DNA of 43,818 nt from Pseudomonas sp. (GTDB lineage Bacteria > Pseudomonadota > Gammaproteobacteria > Pseudomonadales > Pseudomonadaceae): the NCBI GenBank assembly GCA_030603065.1, contig JAUVYN010000021.1, positions 1 through 43,818 of the forward strand, in the 5' to 3' direction. Below, one piece after another: positions 10,146 to 19,099 of the stretch (within the stretch, counting starts at the first letter, position 1; each line of letters opens with the position of its first letter). The notes under the pieces are model-generated. The model saw nothing but the letters and a program-made list of their open reading frames with translations, had not been told where the DNA came from and ran no database searches. A program made the translations under genes and the position numbers.

Positions 10146-10490
10146 TCATTTACGCATCCAGACCCCGTTCAACATGATGAACTGTCCTGGCGGTGTACGC
10201 TCTATGGCCTTTTTTCCGGCCATCGCTTCGACGTCACTCAATAAAATGCCGTTTTCCTTGGCCAGGCGCTGATACTCGGCGCGGCGTGCCCGGTTGATCT
10301 GTTCGGCCACCTGTGCCACGTTGCCTCCTCGCTGTACCACGCCAAGGTAGCCGTCCGGCTGTTCGCCTAGGTGGCCGGCAGCCTTGGCGGCCGGCAGTGC
10401 GGCCATTGCCTCGTTCAGACTGAGAGCCAGTGCCGGAGCGCTGACCAGCAGCGCCAGCAGCAACCCGAACACGCGAAAACTCAAACCCAT
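10146..10490 (-). CDS. ydbL: YdbL-family periplasmic protein (DUF1318)
   Basis: This 114-residue exported protein has a signal peptide (MGLSFRVFGLLLALLVSAPA, probable cleavage after ALA near residue 22) followed by a DUF1318 domain: LNEAMAALPAAKAAGHLGEQ, then GYLGVVQ, and later a NRARRAEYQRLA segment. It is the last gene of a ydbH-ynbE-ydbL operon. In Escherichia coli these three work together, with YdbL modulating or chaperoning the YdbH-YnbE intermembrane bridge used for phospholipid transport to the outer membrane. That role is transferred from the family; here the evidence is sequence type and the preserved gene order. Confidence 0.88.
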   Translation of the reverse strand: MGLSFRVFGLLLALLVSAPALALSLNEAMAALPAAKAAGHLGEQPDGYLGVVQRGGNVAQVAEQINRARRAEYQRLAKENGILLSDVEAMAGKKAIERTPPGQFIMLNGVWMRK

Positions 10491-10502
10491 TGCTGCTCTC
10501 CT

Positions 10503-10694
10503 TTAGAACAGGCCACTGGACTCGCTGAACAGCTCATCCAGTTGTCTGTCGACCTTGATGAAGATCTCATGCTGAATCTTCACGTTCAGATTGATATTGA
10601 TCGGTTCGTTCGGTGCAGCGAGCTGCACGGTGGGCGCGCAGCCTGCCGCGAGCAGAGCCGCCAGTGACACAACCCACAAATGACGCCAACGCAT
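10503..10694 (-). CDS. ynbE: YnbE-like outer-membrane lipoprotein
   Basis: This 63-residue lipoprotein precursor has a short positively charged start (MRWRH), a hydrophobic stretch and the lipobox LLAAGC, giving a lipidated Cys19. The mature part is only about 45 residues, with the NININLNVKIQHEIFIKVD segment typical of YnbE; its beta-strand character fits the proposed model in which YnbE multimers cap the C-terminal end of the YdbH groove at the outer membrane. Gaps to ydbH (26 nt) and ydbL (12 nt) indicate one operon. Confidence 0.88.
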   Translation of the reverse strand: MRWRHLWVVSLAALLAAGCAPTVQLAAPNEPININLNVKIQHEIFIKVDRQLDELFSESSGLF

Positions 10695-10720
10695 GCGCCG
10701 TTCCTCCTCAATGGCCCGGA

Positions 10721-13333
10721 TCAGGGACTCAGACGCTGCTGCAAAAGCCGCTCCTGAACCCGTCGCTGAATGATATCGCTGACCTGTCCGCTTAGCTGCA
10801 GACTCGCCAGCAACGCTGGAATATCTTCCTCCAGACGCACGTTGAGGTGCACCGGACGGCCCCGCTGAAGAGCGGGGTTGCTGCCCTCCAGACGCAGGCC
10901 GAGTATGAGCACACCGTCGGAGCCATAGTCAAGATCACTCGACAGGACTGTGTAACGGAAATCGTCCAGCGCCAGCGCCAGCTCGCGCATGCCGGGGTTT
11001 GCCCTACCCATCTCACGCAACTTGTCGGACCGGTACTGAAGCACGCCCCCTGGTTCGCGCGCCTCCAGGCGGCCCGCGTCCACCGTCAGGCGTCCATCGG
11101 TCAGGCTGACCGGCAAACGGCCGTCCAGTGTCCCATGCCCGGCAAGACCTTCGGCCGGGTAGACTTCGAACAGCCTGGCCAGTTGCAGCCCCTCCATCTC
11201 CACCAGCACATGGTGGGTCGGCTGACTCAGATCCAGTTCGCCCGGCTGCAGAACCAGGCGGCCGCCAAGCAGACCGAGGCTGGCCTGTCGAATGTCCAGG
11301 CGCCCTTCCAGCGGCGCATCGAGGCTGGTGGTGTAGCGACCGTTCAGACTAAGCGGACCAAGGGGTATTCCAGGGTCGTAGCTAGCCAGGGCGAGGCTCG
11401 GCAGGACCAAGGTCAGTGCATCGTCACGGAGGCTCACGTCCAGCGGAAAACCGAGCCCCTCGAACGCCGCCCGATCATAGATCCCGCCGAGTCCGGTGGC
11501 TTCCAGACGACCTTCGAACCGCTCCAGAGCAGGGTTGCCGACCACCTCGAAGCGCCCCGTCAGACGACCGGTACCAAGCGACAATAATTGTGGCCAGTCG
11601 GCAAGAACGGCCGCCAGAGGGTTAGCGGCCCGGAAGAAGATATCCTGCAGCCGCAGTTCGGCACGCCAGGGGCGGTTCTGGGGCCATGCGAAACGGACAT
11701 CCACTCCAATACCGCTAACCGAGGCCAGATTACCGACAAAGCTAGTAGCGTCGGTCCCGTGGCTAAGCTCCCCGGTCAGATTCCAGCCCTGCGTCTTGAG
11801 ACTTGCCTGCTCCACGCGCGTAACGGCTAGTTGAATGCGACTCCTGGCCCGCAGCGCGCCCTGAGCGCTGAGAGGTATTTCAGCGGTCAGCCCGGGCACC
11901 CCCAAGCGTACTTCGGACAGATTGAATGCCGGATCGGCAAGTACCAGTTCTTCGATCGAGAGGGCAGCCTCCGATGCCAGACGAAGATGCACGCCCTGTT
12001 CGGTGAGCTGCCCCTCGAACGGCAGACGGGCGCGGATGCCCGCAAGCACCAGTTCACCATGATTCACACGCCGCGCATTCAGTTCGAGCTGGCCCCGCTC
12101 GAGCTCGGCCGTCCAGCCTGGCAAGCTCGACAACAGCACCCGAACCTTAAGGCTGCCGCGCAGAGGCCCTTCCAGTTCAGCGACCAGCGCCAGCGGCAGC
12201 GTCGCCTGCCAGTGCAGCTCGCTGCCCGCCTCTGGGCGCAGGTCGACTCGCAACGCAGAGGGCCGCAGGCCCGCCGGCAACTCGGCGAGCTGTGGCAGGT
12301 CGAGTTGATCCAGGCGTACCCCTGCCTCACCCTGGTGCAGTCGCCACTGACCGTTACGCCCTTCCACCACCAGTGCCAGCCGCCCCTGCAAATGTCCTAT
12401 CTGCTCAAGAGCCCAGGGCTCGGGAAGCTCACCACGGGCCTCCAGCGTAACCTCGCCAGCGAGCAAGTCCGCAAGGTTCCGCGGCTGCCGCCCGGGGGCA
12501 AACACCCATTGGGCATTCAGTTGCAGGCCGGGGGGTAGCCGGTCGAGAGTCATCTGCTCGGGTGGCAGCCAGGGTGAAATGAAGTCGAATATCCAGTCCG
12601 TTCCAGCCCAGCCCGGCAGAGACACCTGCCCTGTCCAGCGCCACCCTGCGTCGCGGCCGAACAGCGCTGACTCGAGATGCAGCGCCTCGATTCCCGAGAG
12701 ACTGAGGGTGCTGTTCGCTTCTATCAGATCTGGCTGAAGGTCGAGACGCAGCACCCATTCAAGGAGATCCTCCCCATGCAGCAGGCTCAACATACCTACA
12801 TGCGCTCCCGTGCCCGGCTCGCTCTCCACAACCAGGCTGCCGGTCAACTCGCAAGGCTCTCCATGGCAGGGCACACCGAGGCGCAGGTTCCGCACGCGAG
12901 TGACATGGGGCAGGAAATCGACGAAACTGAACCAGTCATGGGGATTGGGCAGCTGATGCGGGCGTGCCTCTTCCTCCGGAGCCTCGAGCGCCGCCGGATC
13001 AGGCAGCAGCAGCGGATCGATGGGCGGCTGGGGGGCTGGCTCCCAGTCCAGCTCGAGAGCGCCCAGGTCGACCACCTCGAAACGTGGCCCGCCAGCCCAG
13101 ACGAAGACCAGACGTACATCCCGTGCCGCAAATTCGAGCTGGCCCTGCTCGGCGCTGTAAAGACCGGATACCGCGCCAATACTCAGTTCGCGCCCGGACA
13201 GCCGTACGTCGCTCCACTCCAGGCTTTGAACTCCAGCCTCCAGCAGGCGAGCCTGTGTCCATTGCACTGCGTAGATGCCTGCCAGCATCAGAAGCGCGAC
13301 CACTACCAGCAGAATGCGCAACGCCGTTCCCAT
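10721..13333 (-). CDS. ydbH: YdbH-family AsmA-like intermembrane phospholipid transport protein
   Basis: This 870-residue protein has one N-terminal membrane anchor (about residues 5-25, LRILLVVVALLMLAGIYAVQ) and a very long periplasmic part dominated by alternating hydrophobic/polar beta-strands and LEGRLDIRQASL-like repeats. This is the pattern of AsmA-like proteins that form a hydrophobic groove across the periplasm. The C-terminal segment with VHLNVRLEEDIPALL is typical of the YdbH end that meets YnbE. In E. coli, YdbH, TamB and YhdP share phospholipid delivery to the outer membrane. The start at 13333 has GAGGAG 8 nt upstream. It is first in the ydbH-ynbE-ydbL operon and divergent from a phospholipase-D-like gene, 92 nt away. 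Confidence 0.9.
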   Translation of the reverse strand: MGTALRILLVVVALLMLAGIYAVQWTQARLLEAGVQSLEWSDVRLSGRELSIGAVSGLYSAEQGQLEFAARDVRLVFVWAGGPRFEVVDLGALELDWEPAPQPPIDPLLLPDPAALEAPEEEARPHQLPNPHDWFSFVDFLPHVTRVRNLRLGVPCHGEPCELTGSLVVESEPGTGAHVGMLSLLHGEDLLEWVLRLDLQPDLIEANSTLSLSGIEALHLESALFGRDAGWRWTGQVSLPGWAGTDWIFDFISPWLPPEQMTLDRLPPGLQLNAQWVFAPGRQPRNLADLLAGEVTLEARGELPEPWALEQIGHLQGRLALVVEGRNGQWRLHQGEAGVRLDQLDLPQLAELPAGLRPSALRVDLRPEAGSELHWQATLPLALVAELEGPLRGSLKVRVLLSSLPGWTAELERGQLELNARRVNHGELVLAGIRARLPFEGQLTEQGVHLRLASEAALSIEELVLADPAFNLSEVRLGVPGLTAEIPLSAQGALRARSRIQLAVTRVEQASLKTQGWNLTGELSHGTDATSFVGNLASVSGIGVDVRFAWPQNRPWRAELRLQDIFFRAANPLAAVLADWPQLLSLGTGRLTGRFEVVGNPALERFEGRLEATGLGGIYDRAAFEGLGFPLDVSLRDDALTLVLPSLALASYDPGIPLGPLSLNGRYTTSLDAPLEGRLDIRQASLGLLGGRLVLQPGELDLSQPTHHVLVEMEGLQLARLFEVYPAEGLAGHGTLDGRLPVSLTDGRLTVDAGRLEAREPGGVLQYRSDKLREMGRANPGMRELALALDDFRYTVLSSDLDYGSDGVLILGLRLEGSNPALQRGRPVHLNVRLEEDIPALLASLQLSGQVSDIIQRRVQERLLQQRLSP

Positions 13334-13425
13334 CGGCTAGTCTCCTCAACAGGCCTGGCCTCAGGTTAGCATGGCCGGCCGAACCCTCGACAATGCGGCC
13401 CCACCCGAACGCCAGGAGATTCAGC

Positions 13426-14901
13426 ATGGACCCCCTCAGACGCATAAACCGCCCCCCTGCAAGCGCCCGGCCCGGACGCCTGCTGGTGCTGCTGGTTCTG
13501 CTGGCCTGGCTGGGCTCGGCACTCTTCGAGCGCTACAAGCCGGTACCCGAGGGGCTCTCCCATGCGGCCCCGATGCGGCCGGCCAGCGAGCTGCGGATTC
13601 TCCTCGACCAGACCTACGCAAACCGGCAAGGCGAGCGCGTCATTCGCCAGCGCATCTTTGACGAGGTGTTCGCCCTGATCGACCAGGCCAGACGGCTGAT
13701 AGTAGTGGACATGTTCCTGTTCAACGAGTTCGCCAATGACAGCGCGCACCGGGCTCTCACAGCCGAGCTGACCACCGCGCTGGTAGCCGCCCGCCAGCGC
13801 CAGCCTGCGCCTGAAGTGTGGCTTGTCACTGATCCGTTCAATACGCTTTATGGTGGGATCGCGGCGCCGCATCTGGAACAGCTCGAAAGCGCTGGCGTGA
13901 ACGTAGTGCTGACCGACGTCAGCCAGCTGCGCGCATCCAATCCCCTTTGGTCGGGATTCTGGCGTCTTTGCTGCAGCCAGCTCGGCAACAGTACCGAGGG
14001 GTGGCTGCCCAATCCGGTAGCAGAACCTCCCGTGACGCTGCGCACCTATCTGCATCTGGCCAATTTTCGCGCCAATCACCGCAAGACCCTGGTAGTCGAT
14101 CAGGGCGATGACTGGATCGGTCTGATTACCTCGGCCAACCCCCAGGACGCCAGCAGCAGCCATAGCAACAGTGCCCTGCGCTTTCGCGGCGCAGCCGCTC
14201 TGGATCTGCTGCAAACCGAGCGGGCGGTACTTGGCATGAACGGAATATTGGAATCACTCGATGAACCGCTGGACTGGCCACCGCCACCCGCCTCGACGAC
14301 GGCCGAGGGTGCCCCTCTGGGGTTGCAGGTATTGACCGAAGGCGCGATCACCCGTGCCCTGCTGGCGATGGTCGATTCGGCGGGAGCTGGTGATCGGTTG
14401 GACGTGGAAGTGTTCTATCTGTCGCATCGGCCGCTGATCGAAGCGCTGATCGCCGCCCACGAACGCGGCACCCGGGTGCGCGTGCTACTCGACCCGAATC
14501 GCGACGCCTTCGGCCGGGAAAAGAACGGCATTCCCAACCGTCAGGCCGCGTGGGATCTGCACCGCGCCGGTATCGAACTGCGCTGGTGCTACACCCAGGG
14601 CGAGCAATGCCACCGCAAATGGGCGCTGCTTGACCGTGCCGACGGGAGCAGCGAGCTGATCGGTGGGTCGTCCAACTTTACCCGCCGCAATCTGGACGAT
14701 CTGAACCTGGAAACCAATCTGCGCGTGGTCACGCACCTGGAGCACCCTTCCCTCGGGCCCTACCGCGAACATTTCGAACGCGCGTGGAGCAACGCGGGGG
14801 GCGAACTGCACAGCCTCCCCTATGAAGATTTCGCTGATCACTCCCGATTCAATTACGCGCTTTACCGGGTCATGGAAGCGACCGGCCTGTCGACCTTCTG
14901 A
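13426..14901 (+). CDS. Phospholipase D-like protein with two HKD motifs, membrane-anchored
   Basis: This 491-residue protein belongs to the phospholipase D superfamily, whose members transfer or hydrolyse phosphodiester bonds (phospholipases, cardiolipin synthases, some nucleases). It has an N-terminal hydrophobic anchor (about residues 18-34, RLLVLLVLLAWLGSALF). Both catalytic motifs are intact: H218-K220-D225 in NHRKTLVVD and H396-K398-D403 in CHRKWALLD, each followed by a GS/TSAN-type strand (LITSAN, GGSSNF). ATG 13426 has AGGAG 7 nt upstream. It is longer at the N-terminus than simple cardiolipin synthases and lacks their two-helix N-terminus. Divergent from the ydbH operon with a shared 92-nt promoter region. 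A lipid-modifying role is plausible but not proven. Confidence 0.88.
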   Translation: MDPLRRINRPPASARPGRLLVLLVLLAWLGSALFERYKPVPEGLSHAAPMRPASELRILLDQTYANRQGERVIRQRIFDEVFALIDQARRLIVVDMFLFNEFANDSAHRALTAELTTALVAARQRQPAPEVWLVTDPFNTLYGGIAAPHLEQLESAGVNVVLTDVSQLRASNPLWSGFWRLCCSQLGNSTEGWLPNPVAEPPVTLRTYLHLANFRANHRKTLVVDQGDDWIGLITSANPQDASSSHSNSALRFRGAAALDLLQTERAVLGMNGILESLDEPLDWPPPPASTTAEGAPLGLQVLTEGAITRALLAMVDSAGAGDRLDVEVFYLSHRPLIEALIAAHERGTRVRVLLDPNRDAFGREKNGIPNRQAAWDLHRAGIELRWCYTQGEQCHRKWALLDRADGSSELIGGSSNFTRRNLDDLNLETNLRVVTHLEHPSLGPYREHFERAWSNAGGELHSLPYEDFADHSRFNYALYRVMEATGLSTF

Positions 14902-14916
14902 GAAACTACCGACGGG

Positions 14917-16377
14917 TTAGATCCCACCCAGACAAAGGTACTTGATCTCCAGGTACTCTTCGATTCCGTAACGCGACCCTTCGCGGCCTAGCCCGGATGC
15001 CTTCATGCCTCCGAAGGGCGCGAGCTCGGTGGAAATCAGGCCGGTATTGATGCCGACCATCCCGTATTCGAGCGCCTCGGCCACGCGGAACACGCGCCCC
15101 AGATCACGCGCGTAAAAGTACGCCGCCAAGTCGAACTCGGTATCGTTGGCCTGCCGGATGACGTCCGTCTCGTCCGCAAAGCGGAACAGCGGTGCAACCG
15201 GTCCGAAAGTTTCCTCACGGGCAATCAGCATGCTTGCATCGACACTCGTGAGCACCGTCGGCTCGAAGAAGAACCCACCCAGTTCATGCGCCTTGCCACC
15301 CAGTTTCACCTCGGCGCCCTTGCTCAGCGCGTCAGCCAGATGACGCTGCACCTTGGCCACGGCATCGGCATTGATCAGCGGTCCAGTGGTCACGTCCGGC
15401 TGAGTGCCATCGCCAACCTTGAGCTTGCGCACCGCCTCTGTCAGCTTTTCGGCGAAGGCGTTGTAGATTCCGTCCTGAACGTAGATACGGTTGGCGCAGA
15501 CGCAGGTCTGGCCCGCGTTGCGATACTTGGACACCATGGCACCTTCCACCGCAGCGTCCAGATCAGCGTCATCGAAGACGATGAAAGGTGCATTGCCGCC
15601 CAGTTCAAGCGACAGCTTCTTCACGCTGGGCGCACATTGCTCCATCAACTTCACCCCGACTCCAGTGGAACCGGTGAAGGACAGCTTGCGCACGATCGGG
15701 TTGGCGCACAATTCTGCGCCCACCTCCCTGGACCGATCGACGTCGGCGGTGATAACGCTGAAGAGCCCCGCCGGCAGCCCGGCCTCCTCCGCCAGAGCTG
15801 CCAGTGCCAGCGCCGAGAAGGGCGTTTGCGGTGCGGGTTTGAGCACCATCGCGCAGCCGGCCGCCAAAGCCGGCCCCGCCTTGCGGGTAATCATTGCCGC
15901 CGGGAAGTTCCAGGGAGTGATGGCAGCAGCCACGCCCACCGGCTCCTTCTGCACCAGGATTCGCTTGTCAGGCTGGTGGCCAGGAATCACGTCGCCGTAA
16001 ACACGCTTGGCTTCTTCGGCGAACCATTCGATGAAGGATGCCGCATAGAGCACCTCGCCCCGCGCCTCGGCCAACGGCTTTCCCTGCTCGGCAGTCATGA
16101 TACGGGCCAGATCTTCCTGGTGCCGCAGCATCAGCTCATACCATTTGCGCAGGACCGCGGCACGCTCCTTCGCGGTGCGCTTGCGCCAAGCCGGCTGAGC
16201 GGCCTGGGCCGCCTCGATCGCCCGCCGAGTTTCTGGCGCGCCCATGTTCGGGACGCTGCCGAGCCGCTCGCCATTGGCCGGATTGGCAATTTCGGTACGC
16301 GCACCTTGATCAGCCTCGCACCAGTGGCCATCGACATAACCTTGCTGACGGAACAGGGCGGGGGTCTGCAATTCCAT
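14917..16377 (-). CDS. gabD: NAD(P)-dependent succinate-semialdehyde dehydrogenase
   Basis: This 486-residue aldehyde dehydrogenase oxidises succinate semialdehyde to succinate, the last step of GABA catabolism. The cofactor-binding segment [18 protein letters not shown], the FTGSTGVG turn, the catalytic Glu258 (SLELGG) and Cys292 (AGQTCVC) are all present. The second cysteine, C294, matches the redox-switch pair of E. coli GabD. ATG 16377 was chosen because GAGG lies 5 nt upstream and the length matches GabD; the frame can be extended to a GTG at 16398. It ends only 15 nt from the convergent phospholipase-D-like gene. A MarR gene lies upstream on the same strand, and a palindrome at 16428-16443 may be the control site. 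No GABA transaminase gene lies next to it; the closest transaminase is at 24.3 kb. Confidence 0.92.
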   Translation of the reverse strand: MELQTPALFRQQGYVDGHWCEADQGARTEIANPANGERLGSVPNMGAPETRRAIEAAQAAQPAWRKRTAKERAAVLRKWYELMLRHQEDLARIMTAEQGKPLAEARGEVLYAASFIEWFAEEAKRVYGDVIPGHQPDKRILVQKEPVGVAAAITPWNFPAAMITRKAGPALAAGCAMVLKPAPQTPFSALALAALAEEAGLPAGLFSVITADVDRSREVGAELCANPIVRKLSFTGSTGVGVKLMEQCAPSVKKLSLELGGNAPFIVFDDADLDAAVEGAMVSKYRNAGQTCVCANRIYVQDGIYNAFAEKLTEAVRKLKVGDGTQPDVTTGPLINADAVAKVQRHLADALSKGAEVKLGGKAHELGGFFFEPTVLTSVDASMLIAREETFGPVAPLFRFADETDVIRQANDTEFDLAAYFYARDLGRVFRVAEALEYGMVGINTGLISTELAPFGGMKASGLGREGSRYGIEEYLEIKYLCLGGI

Positions 16378-16427
16378 GATCACCTCACGAGGGCGCACGC
16401 ATCGCGCGCGGCGGTTGCACGTTGAAC

Positions 16428-16443
16428 GTTTGATATTTCAAAC
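16428..16443. promoter_or_regulatory. Operator-like palindrome upstream of gabD
   Basis: GTTTGA-TATT-TCAAAC is a perfect dyad (6-bp arms, 4-nt centre) located 51 nt upstream of the gabD start, inside the marR-gabD gap. Size and AT-rich centre fit a MarR-type operator, and a MarR gene is the next gene upstream. Regulator-site pairing is inference. Confidence 0.5.
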
Positions 16444-16492
16444 ATGCTAGGCGCATGCCTGCGTCGAGGCAAGCATGCAACCAATAGGGACT

Positions 16493-16960
16493 TCAGACGG
16501 CGTTATCGTTTTCGAACAGCTCGGCCGGGCCATGCTGGTCGGCTTCCAGCAATCCGGCGACCCGTTGCAGACTCGCCAGCAGCATCAGCTGCTCCCAGTC
16601 GGCAAGCTTGCCGAAACGCTCGAGGAATTCGGTAGGCAGCAGGGCTGGCTCAGCCTGGATTGCCGCCACGCCCTTCTCGGTAAGCGCCAGGTGCACCTTG
16701 CGCTTGTCGCTCTTGCTGCGCACGCGCTGAAGCAACTCTCGGTTCTCGAGGCGGTCAATGATGGTACTGAGGGTGGCCTGGGACACGCTCACCTGCTTGG
16801 CCAGGTCACCAAGGGTGCCTTCGCCCATGGCCCGAATGCTGTGCAGGATAAGTAGCTGGATAGGGGTTAGCCCGCTGTGCCGGCCAAGGCGCTTGGCGTG
16901 GATTTCGCTGGCCCGCTGCAGGCGTCTCAGCGACAGATAAAGGGCGTGCATCATGTGCAT
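16493..16960 (-). CDS. MarR-family transcriptional regulator
   Basis: This 155-residue winged-helix regulator has the MarR plan: an N-terminal dimerisation helix (LYLSLRRLQRASEIHAKRLG), LTPIQLLILHSIRAMGEGTL, the recognition helix region VSQATLSTIIDRLENRELL, the wing with the DKRKVHLALTEKG motif, and a C-terminal helix. ATG 16960 (MHMMHALYL) is preferred because GGAG is 7 nt upstream; the frame extends 13 codons further without a good ribosome site. It is followed by gabD on the same strand and faces the NAGGN operon across a 242-nt AT-rich region full of dyads. It may control itself, gabD, the osmoprotectant genes, or a mixture. Ligand unknown. Confidence 0.9.
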   Translation of the reverse strand: MHMMHALYLSLRRLQRASEIHAKRLGRHSGLTPIQLLILHSIRAMGEGTLGDLAKQVSVSQATLSTIIDRLENRELLQRVRSKSDKRKVHLALTEKGVAAIQAEPALLPTEFLERFGKLADWEQLMLLASLQRVAGLLEADQHGPAELFENDNAV

Positions 16961-17026
16961 GGACTGACTCCGGCAGGAAACGACTAATATTGAGCGCATT
17001 TTGCCATAAGAGCTAAATATTACAGT

Positions 17027-17061
17027 AATAAGCTTATTTAGGCCTGTAAAACCCTAAATAA
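17027..17061. promoter_or_regulatory. Overlapping dyads in the marR / NAGGN divergent promoter region
   Basis: Two symmetric elements overlap here. AATAAGCTTATT (17027-17038) is a perfect 12-bp palindrome. TTATTTAGG (17034-17042) and CCTAAATAA (17053-17061) form a perfect 9-bp inverted repeat with a 10-nt spacer. The region is much richer in A+T than its surroundings and lies 67-102 nt upstream of the MarR start and 142-176 nt upstream of the amidotransferase start, as expected for operator DNA. The binding protein is not known; the adjacent MarR is the obvious candidate. Confidence 0.5.
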
Positions 17062-17070
17062 ACGCTTAAA

Positions 17071-17099
17071 TCGACGCATATCCAAAAAAGCCAGATAAT
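17071..17099 (+). promoter_or_regulatory. Candidate sigma70 promoter for the NAGGN operon
   Basis: TCGACG (17071-17076), a 17-nt spacer and GATAAT (17094-17099) match the -35/-10 consensus at 4/6 and 5/6 positions. It lies just downstream of the dyads at 17027-17061 and about 100 nt before the first gene. A second candidate, TTGACT (17116-17121) with 17 nt to TTAAAT (17139-17144), lies downstream. Which is used cannot be decided from sequence. Confidence 0.4.
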
Positions 17100-17202
17100 T
17101 ATATGACACATCGCTTTGACTTCAAAGTATTTGGCTGATTAAATATTAACCATTGCCGCTCTCACAGCGAGGGCCCCCGCATACCGAACAGGACAACAAG
17201 CT

Positions 17203-18975
17203 ATGTGTGGAATCGCCGGAGAAATCCGCTTCGACAGCCGCCCTGCCGATATGGCGGCGGTAGAACGCATCACCCAGCACATGATTCAGCGCGGCCCCGA
17301 CAGCGTCGGCCTGTGGTCACAGGGTCCGGTCGGCTTCGGCCATCGGCGCCTGAAGATCATGGACCTGCACGAAGCGTCCGGTCAGCCGATGGTCGACAAC
17401 GAGCTGGGGCTGTCTCTGGTCTTCAACGGCGCCATCTACAACTACCCGGAGCTGCGCAGCGAACTGGAAGCACTGGGATACCGCTTCTACTCCGGTGGCG
17501 ACACTGAAATCGTTCTCAAGGGTTATCACGCCTGGGGCGAAGGGCTCCTGCCACGCATGAACGGCATGTTCGCCTTCGCCGTGTGGGAACGAGACACGCG
17601 GCGCCTGTTCCTGGCTCGCGACCGACTCGGTATCAAGCCGTTGTATTACGCTGAGACCAGCGGCGGGCTGCGCTTCGCATCCAGCCTCCCGGCACTGCTG
17701 CAGGGCGGCGGGATTGACACTTCGATCGATCCGGTGGCACTCAATCATTACCTATCCTTTCACGCGGTGGTGCCCGCGCCGCGGACCATGCTCAACGGAG
17801 TACGCAAACTGCCACCGGCCCACTGGCGCCGGATCGAAGCTGATGGCAGTGAGCAGCAGGGTTGCTGGTGGACACTGGAATACGGCACTCGCCCTGAAGA
17901 ACAATCGCTCGGCTTCGAAGACTGGCAGGAGCGGGTACTGGATTCGCTGCGCGCGTCGGTCAAGCGCCGCAATCTGGCGGCGGTGGACGTTGGTGTGTTG
18001 CTTTCGGGCGGCGTCGACTCAAGCCTGCTGGTCGGCCTGCTGCGCGAGGCCGGGGCCGAAAAGCTGCAGACCTTCTCGATCGGCTTTGCCGACGTTGGCG
18101 GCGAGGCCGGCAACGAGTTCAAGTATTCCGACATCATCGCCGAGCAGTTCGGTACCGATCATCACAAGCTGATGATTCCCGAGCAGGAAATTCTAAGCGA
18201 ACTGCCCAACGCCTTCCGTGCGATGAACGAACCCATGGTCAGCCATGACTGCATCGCCTTTTTCCTGCTATCGCGGGAAGTGGCCAAGCACTGCAAGGTG
18301 GTGCAGAGCGGCCAGGGCGCCGACGAGATATTTGCCGGTTACCACTGGTATCCGAAGGTTGACGAGGCGGCCAATCCGCTGGAAGCCTACCGGGAAGCCT
18401 TCATGGACCGCGATTTTGCCGAGTATCAGCGCACTGTACAGCCGCAGTGGATCAAGGCCGACTATGCCGGCGAACTTGTCCGTGATCACTTCGCCATGCC
18501 CGGCGCCGACAGCGGCCTGGACAAGGCGCTGCGCCTGGACACCACAGTGATGCTGGTCGATGACCCGGTCAAGCGGGTCGACAACATGACCATGGCCTGG
18601 GGCCTGGAGGCCCGGGTTCCTTTCCTGGATTACGAGGTGGTCGAGCTGGCCGCCCGGGTGCCTGGTCGCTTCAAGCTGCCCGACGAGGGCAAGTATGTGC
18701 TCAAGGAAGCATCGCGCAGGGTGATCCCAGCCGCCGTCATCGATCGGCCCAAGGGCTATTTCCCGGTTCCCGGTCTCAAATATCTGGAAGGCAGCACGCT
18801 GGACTGGGTACGCGAGGCGCTTACCAGCGAACGCGCCCGCGAACGCGGCCTGTTCAATCCGGCCTACGTGGACACCCTGCTTCAGGACCCCAAGAGCCAC
18901 ATCACGCCGTTGCGCGGTTCCAAGCTCTGGCAGCTGGCCGTGCTGGGGCTCTGGCTCGAGGCCCATGGGCTTTGA
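17203..18975 (+). CDS. asnO: N-acetylglutaminylglutamine amidotransferase (asparagine synthase family)
   Basis: This 590-residue class II glutamine amidotransferase makes the terminal amide of N-acetylglutaminylglutamine amide (NAGGN), a dipeptide osmoprotectant. The nucleophile is Cys2 (MCGIAGE), so the start is fixed. The N-terminal glutaminase domain (about 1-200, with FNGAIYNYPELR and RDRLGIKPLYYA) is followed by the ATP-pyrophosphatase synthase domain with the PP-loop LLSGGVDSSLL near 267-276. It is first of three adjacent genes (amidotransferase, GNAT/ATP-grasp synthetase, M42 peptidase) in the order known for NAGGN operons in pseudomonads and rhizobia. That neighbourhood is what separates it from ordinary AsnB. 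Expression is expected to rise under osmotic stress. Confidence 0.93.
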   Translation: MCGIAGEIRFDSRPADMAAVERITQHMIQRGPDSVGLWSQGPVGFGHRRLKIMDLHEASGQPMVDNELGLSLVFNGAIYNYPELRSELEALGYRFYSGGDTEIVLKGYHAWGEGLLPRMNGMFAFAVWERDTRRLFLARDRLGIKPLYYAETSGGLRFASSLPALLQGGGIDTSIDPVALNHYLSFHAVVPAPRTMLNGVRKLPPAHWRRIEADGSEQQGCWWTLEYGTRPEEQSLGFEDWQERVLDSLRASVKRRNLAAVDVGVLLSGGVDSSLLVGLLREAGAEKLQTFSIGFADVGGEAGNEFKYSDIIAEQFGTDHHKLMIPEQEILSELPNAFRAMNEPMVSHDCIAFFLLSREVAKHCKVVQSGQGADEIFAGYHWYPKVDEAANPLEAYREAFMDRDFAEYQRTVQPQWIKADYAGELVRDHFAMPGADSGLDKALRLDTTVMLVDDPVKRVDNMTMAWGLEARVPFLDYEVVELAARVPGRFKLPDEGKYVLKEASRRVIPAAVIDRPKGYFPVPGLKYLEGSTLDWVREALTSERARERGLFNPAYVDTLLQDPKSHITPLRGSKLWQLAVLGLWLEAHGL

Positions 18976-19099
18976 TCAGGCGGCACTTTTGACCGGGTCA
19001 ATGGTCTCGGAAGTACCGCTTAATTCATTTCAAGAAAGCCCTGCCCAGACCTCCAGGATCGTTGATCTGCGACGTGGCACGTTGAGGAAAACACCCGAC

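Noticed and set aside
15286-16425. 379-codon open frame on the + strand opposite gabD
   Set aside because: Antisense shadow of a clear aldehyde dehydrogenase gene.
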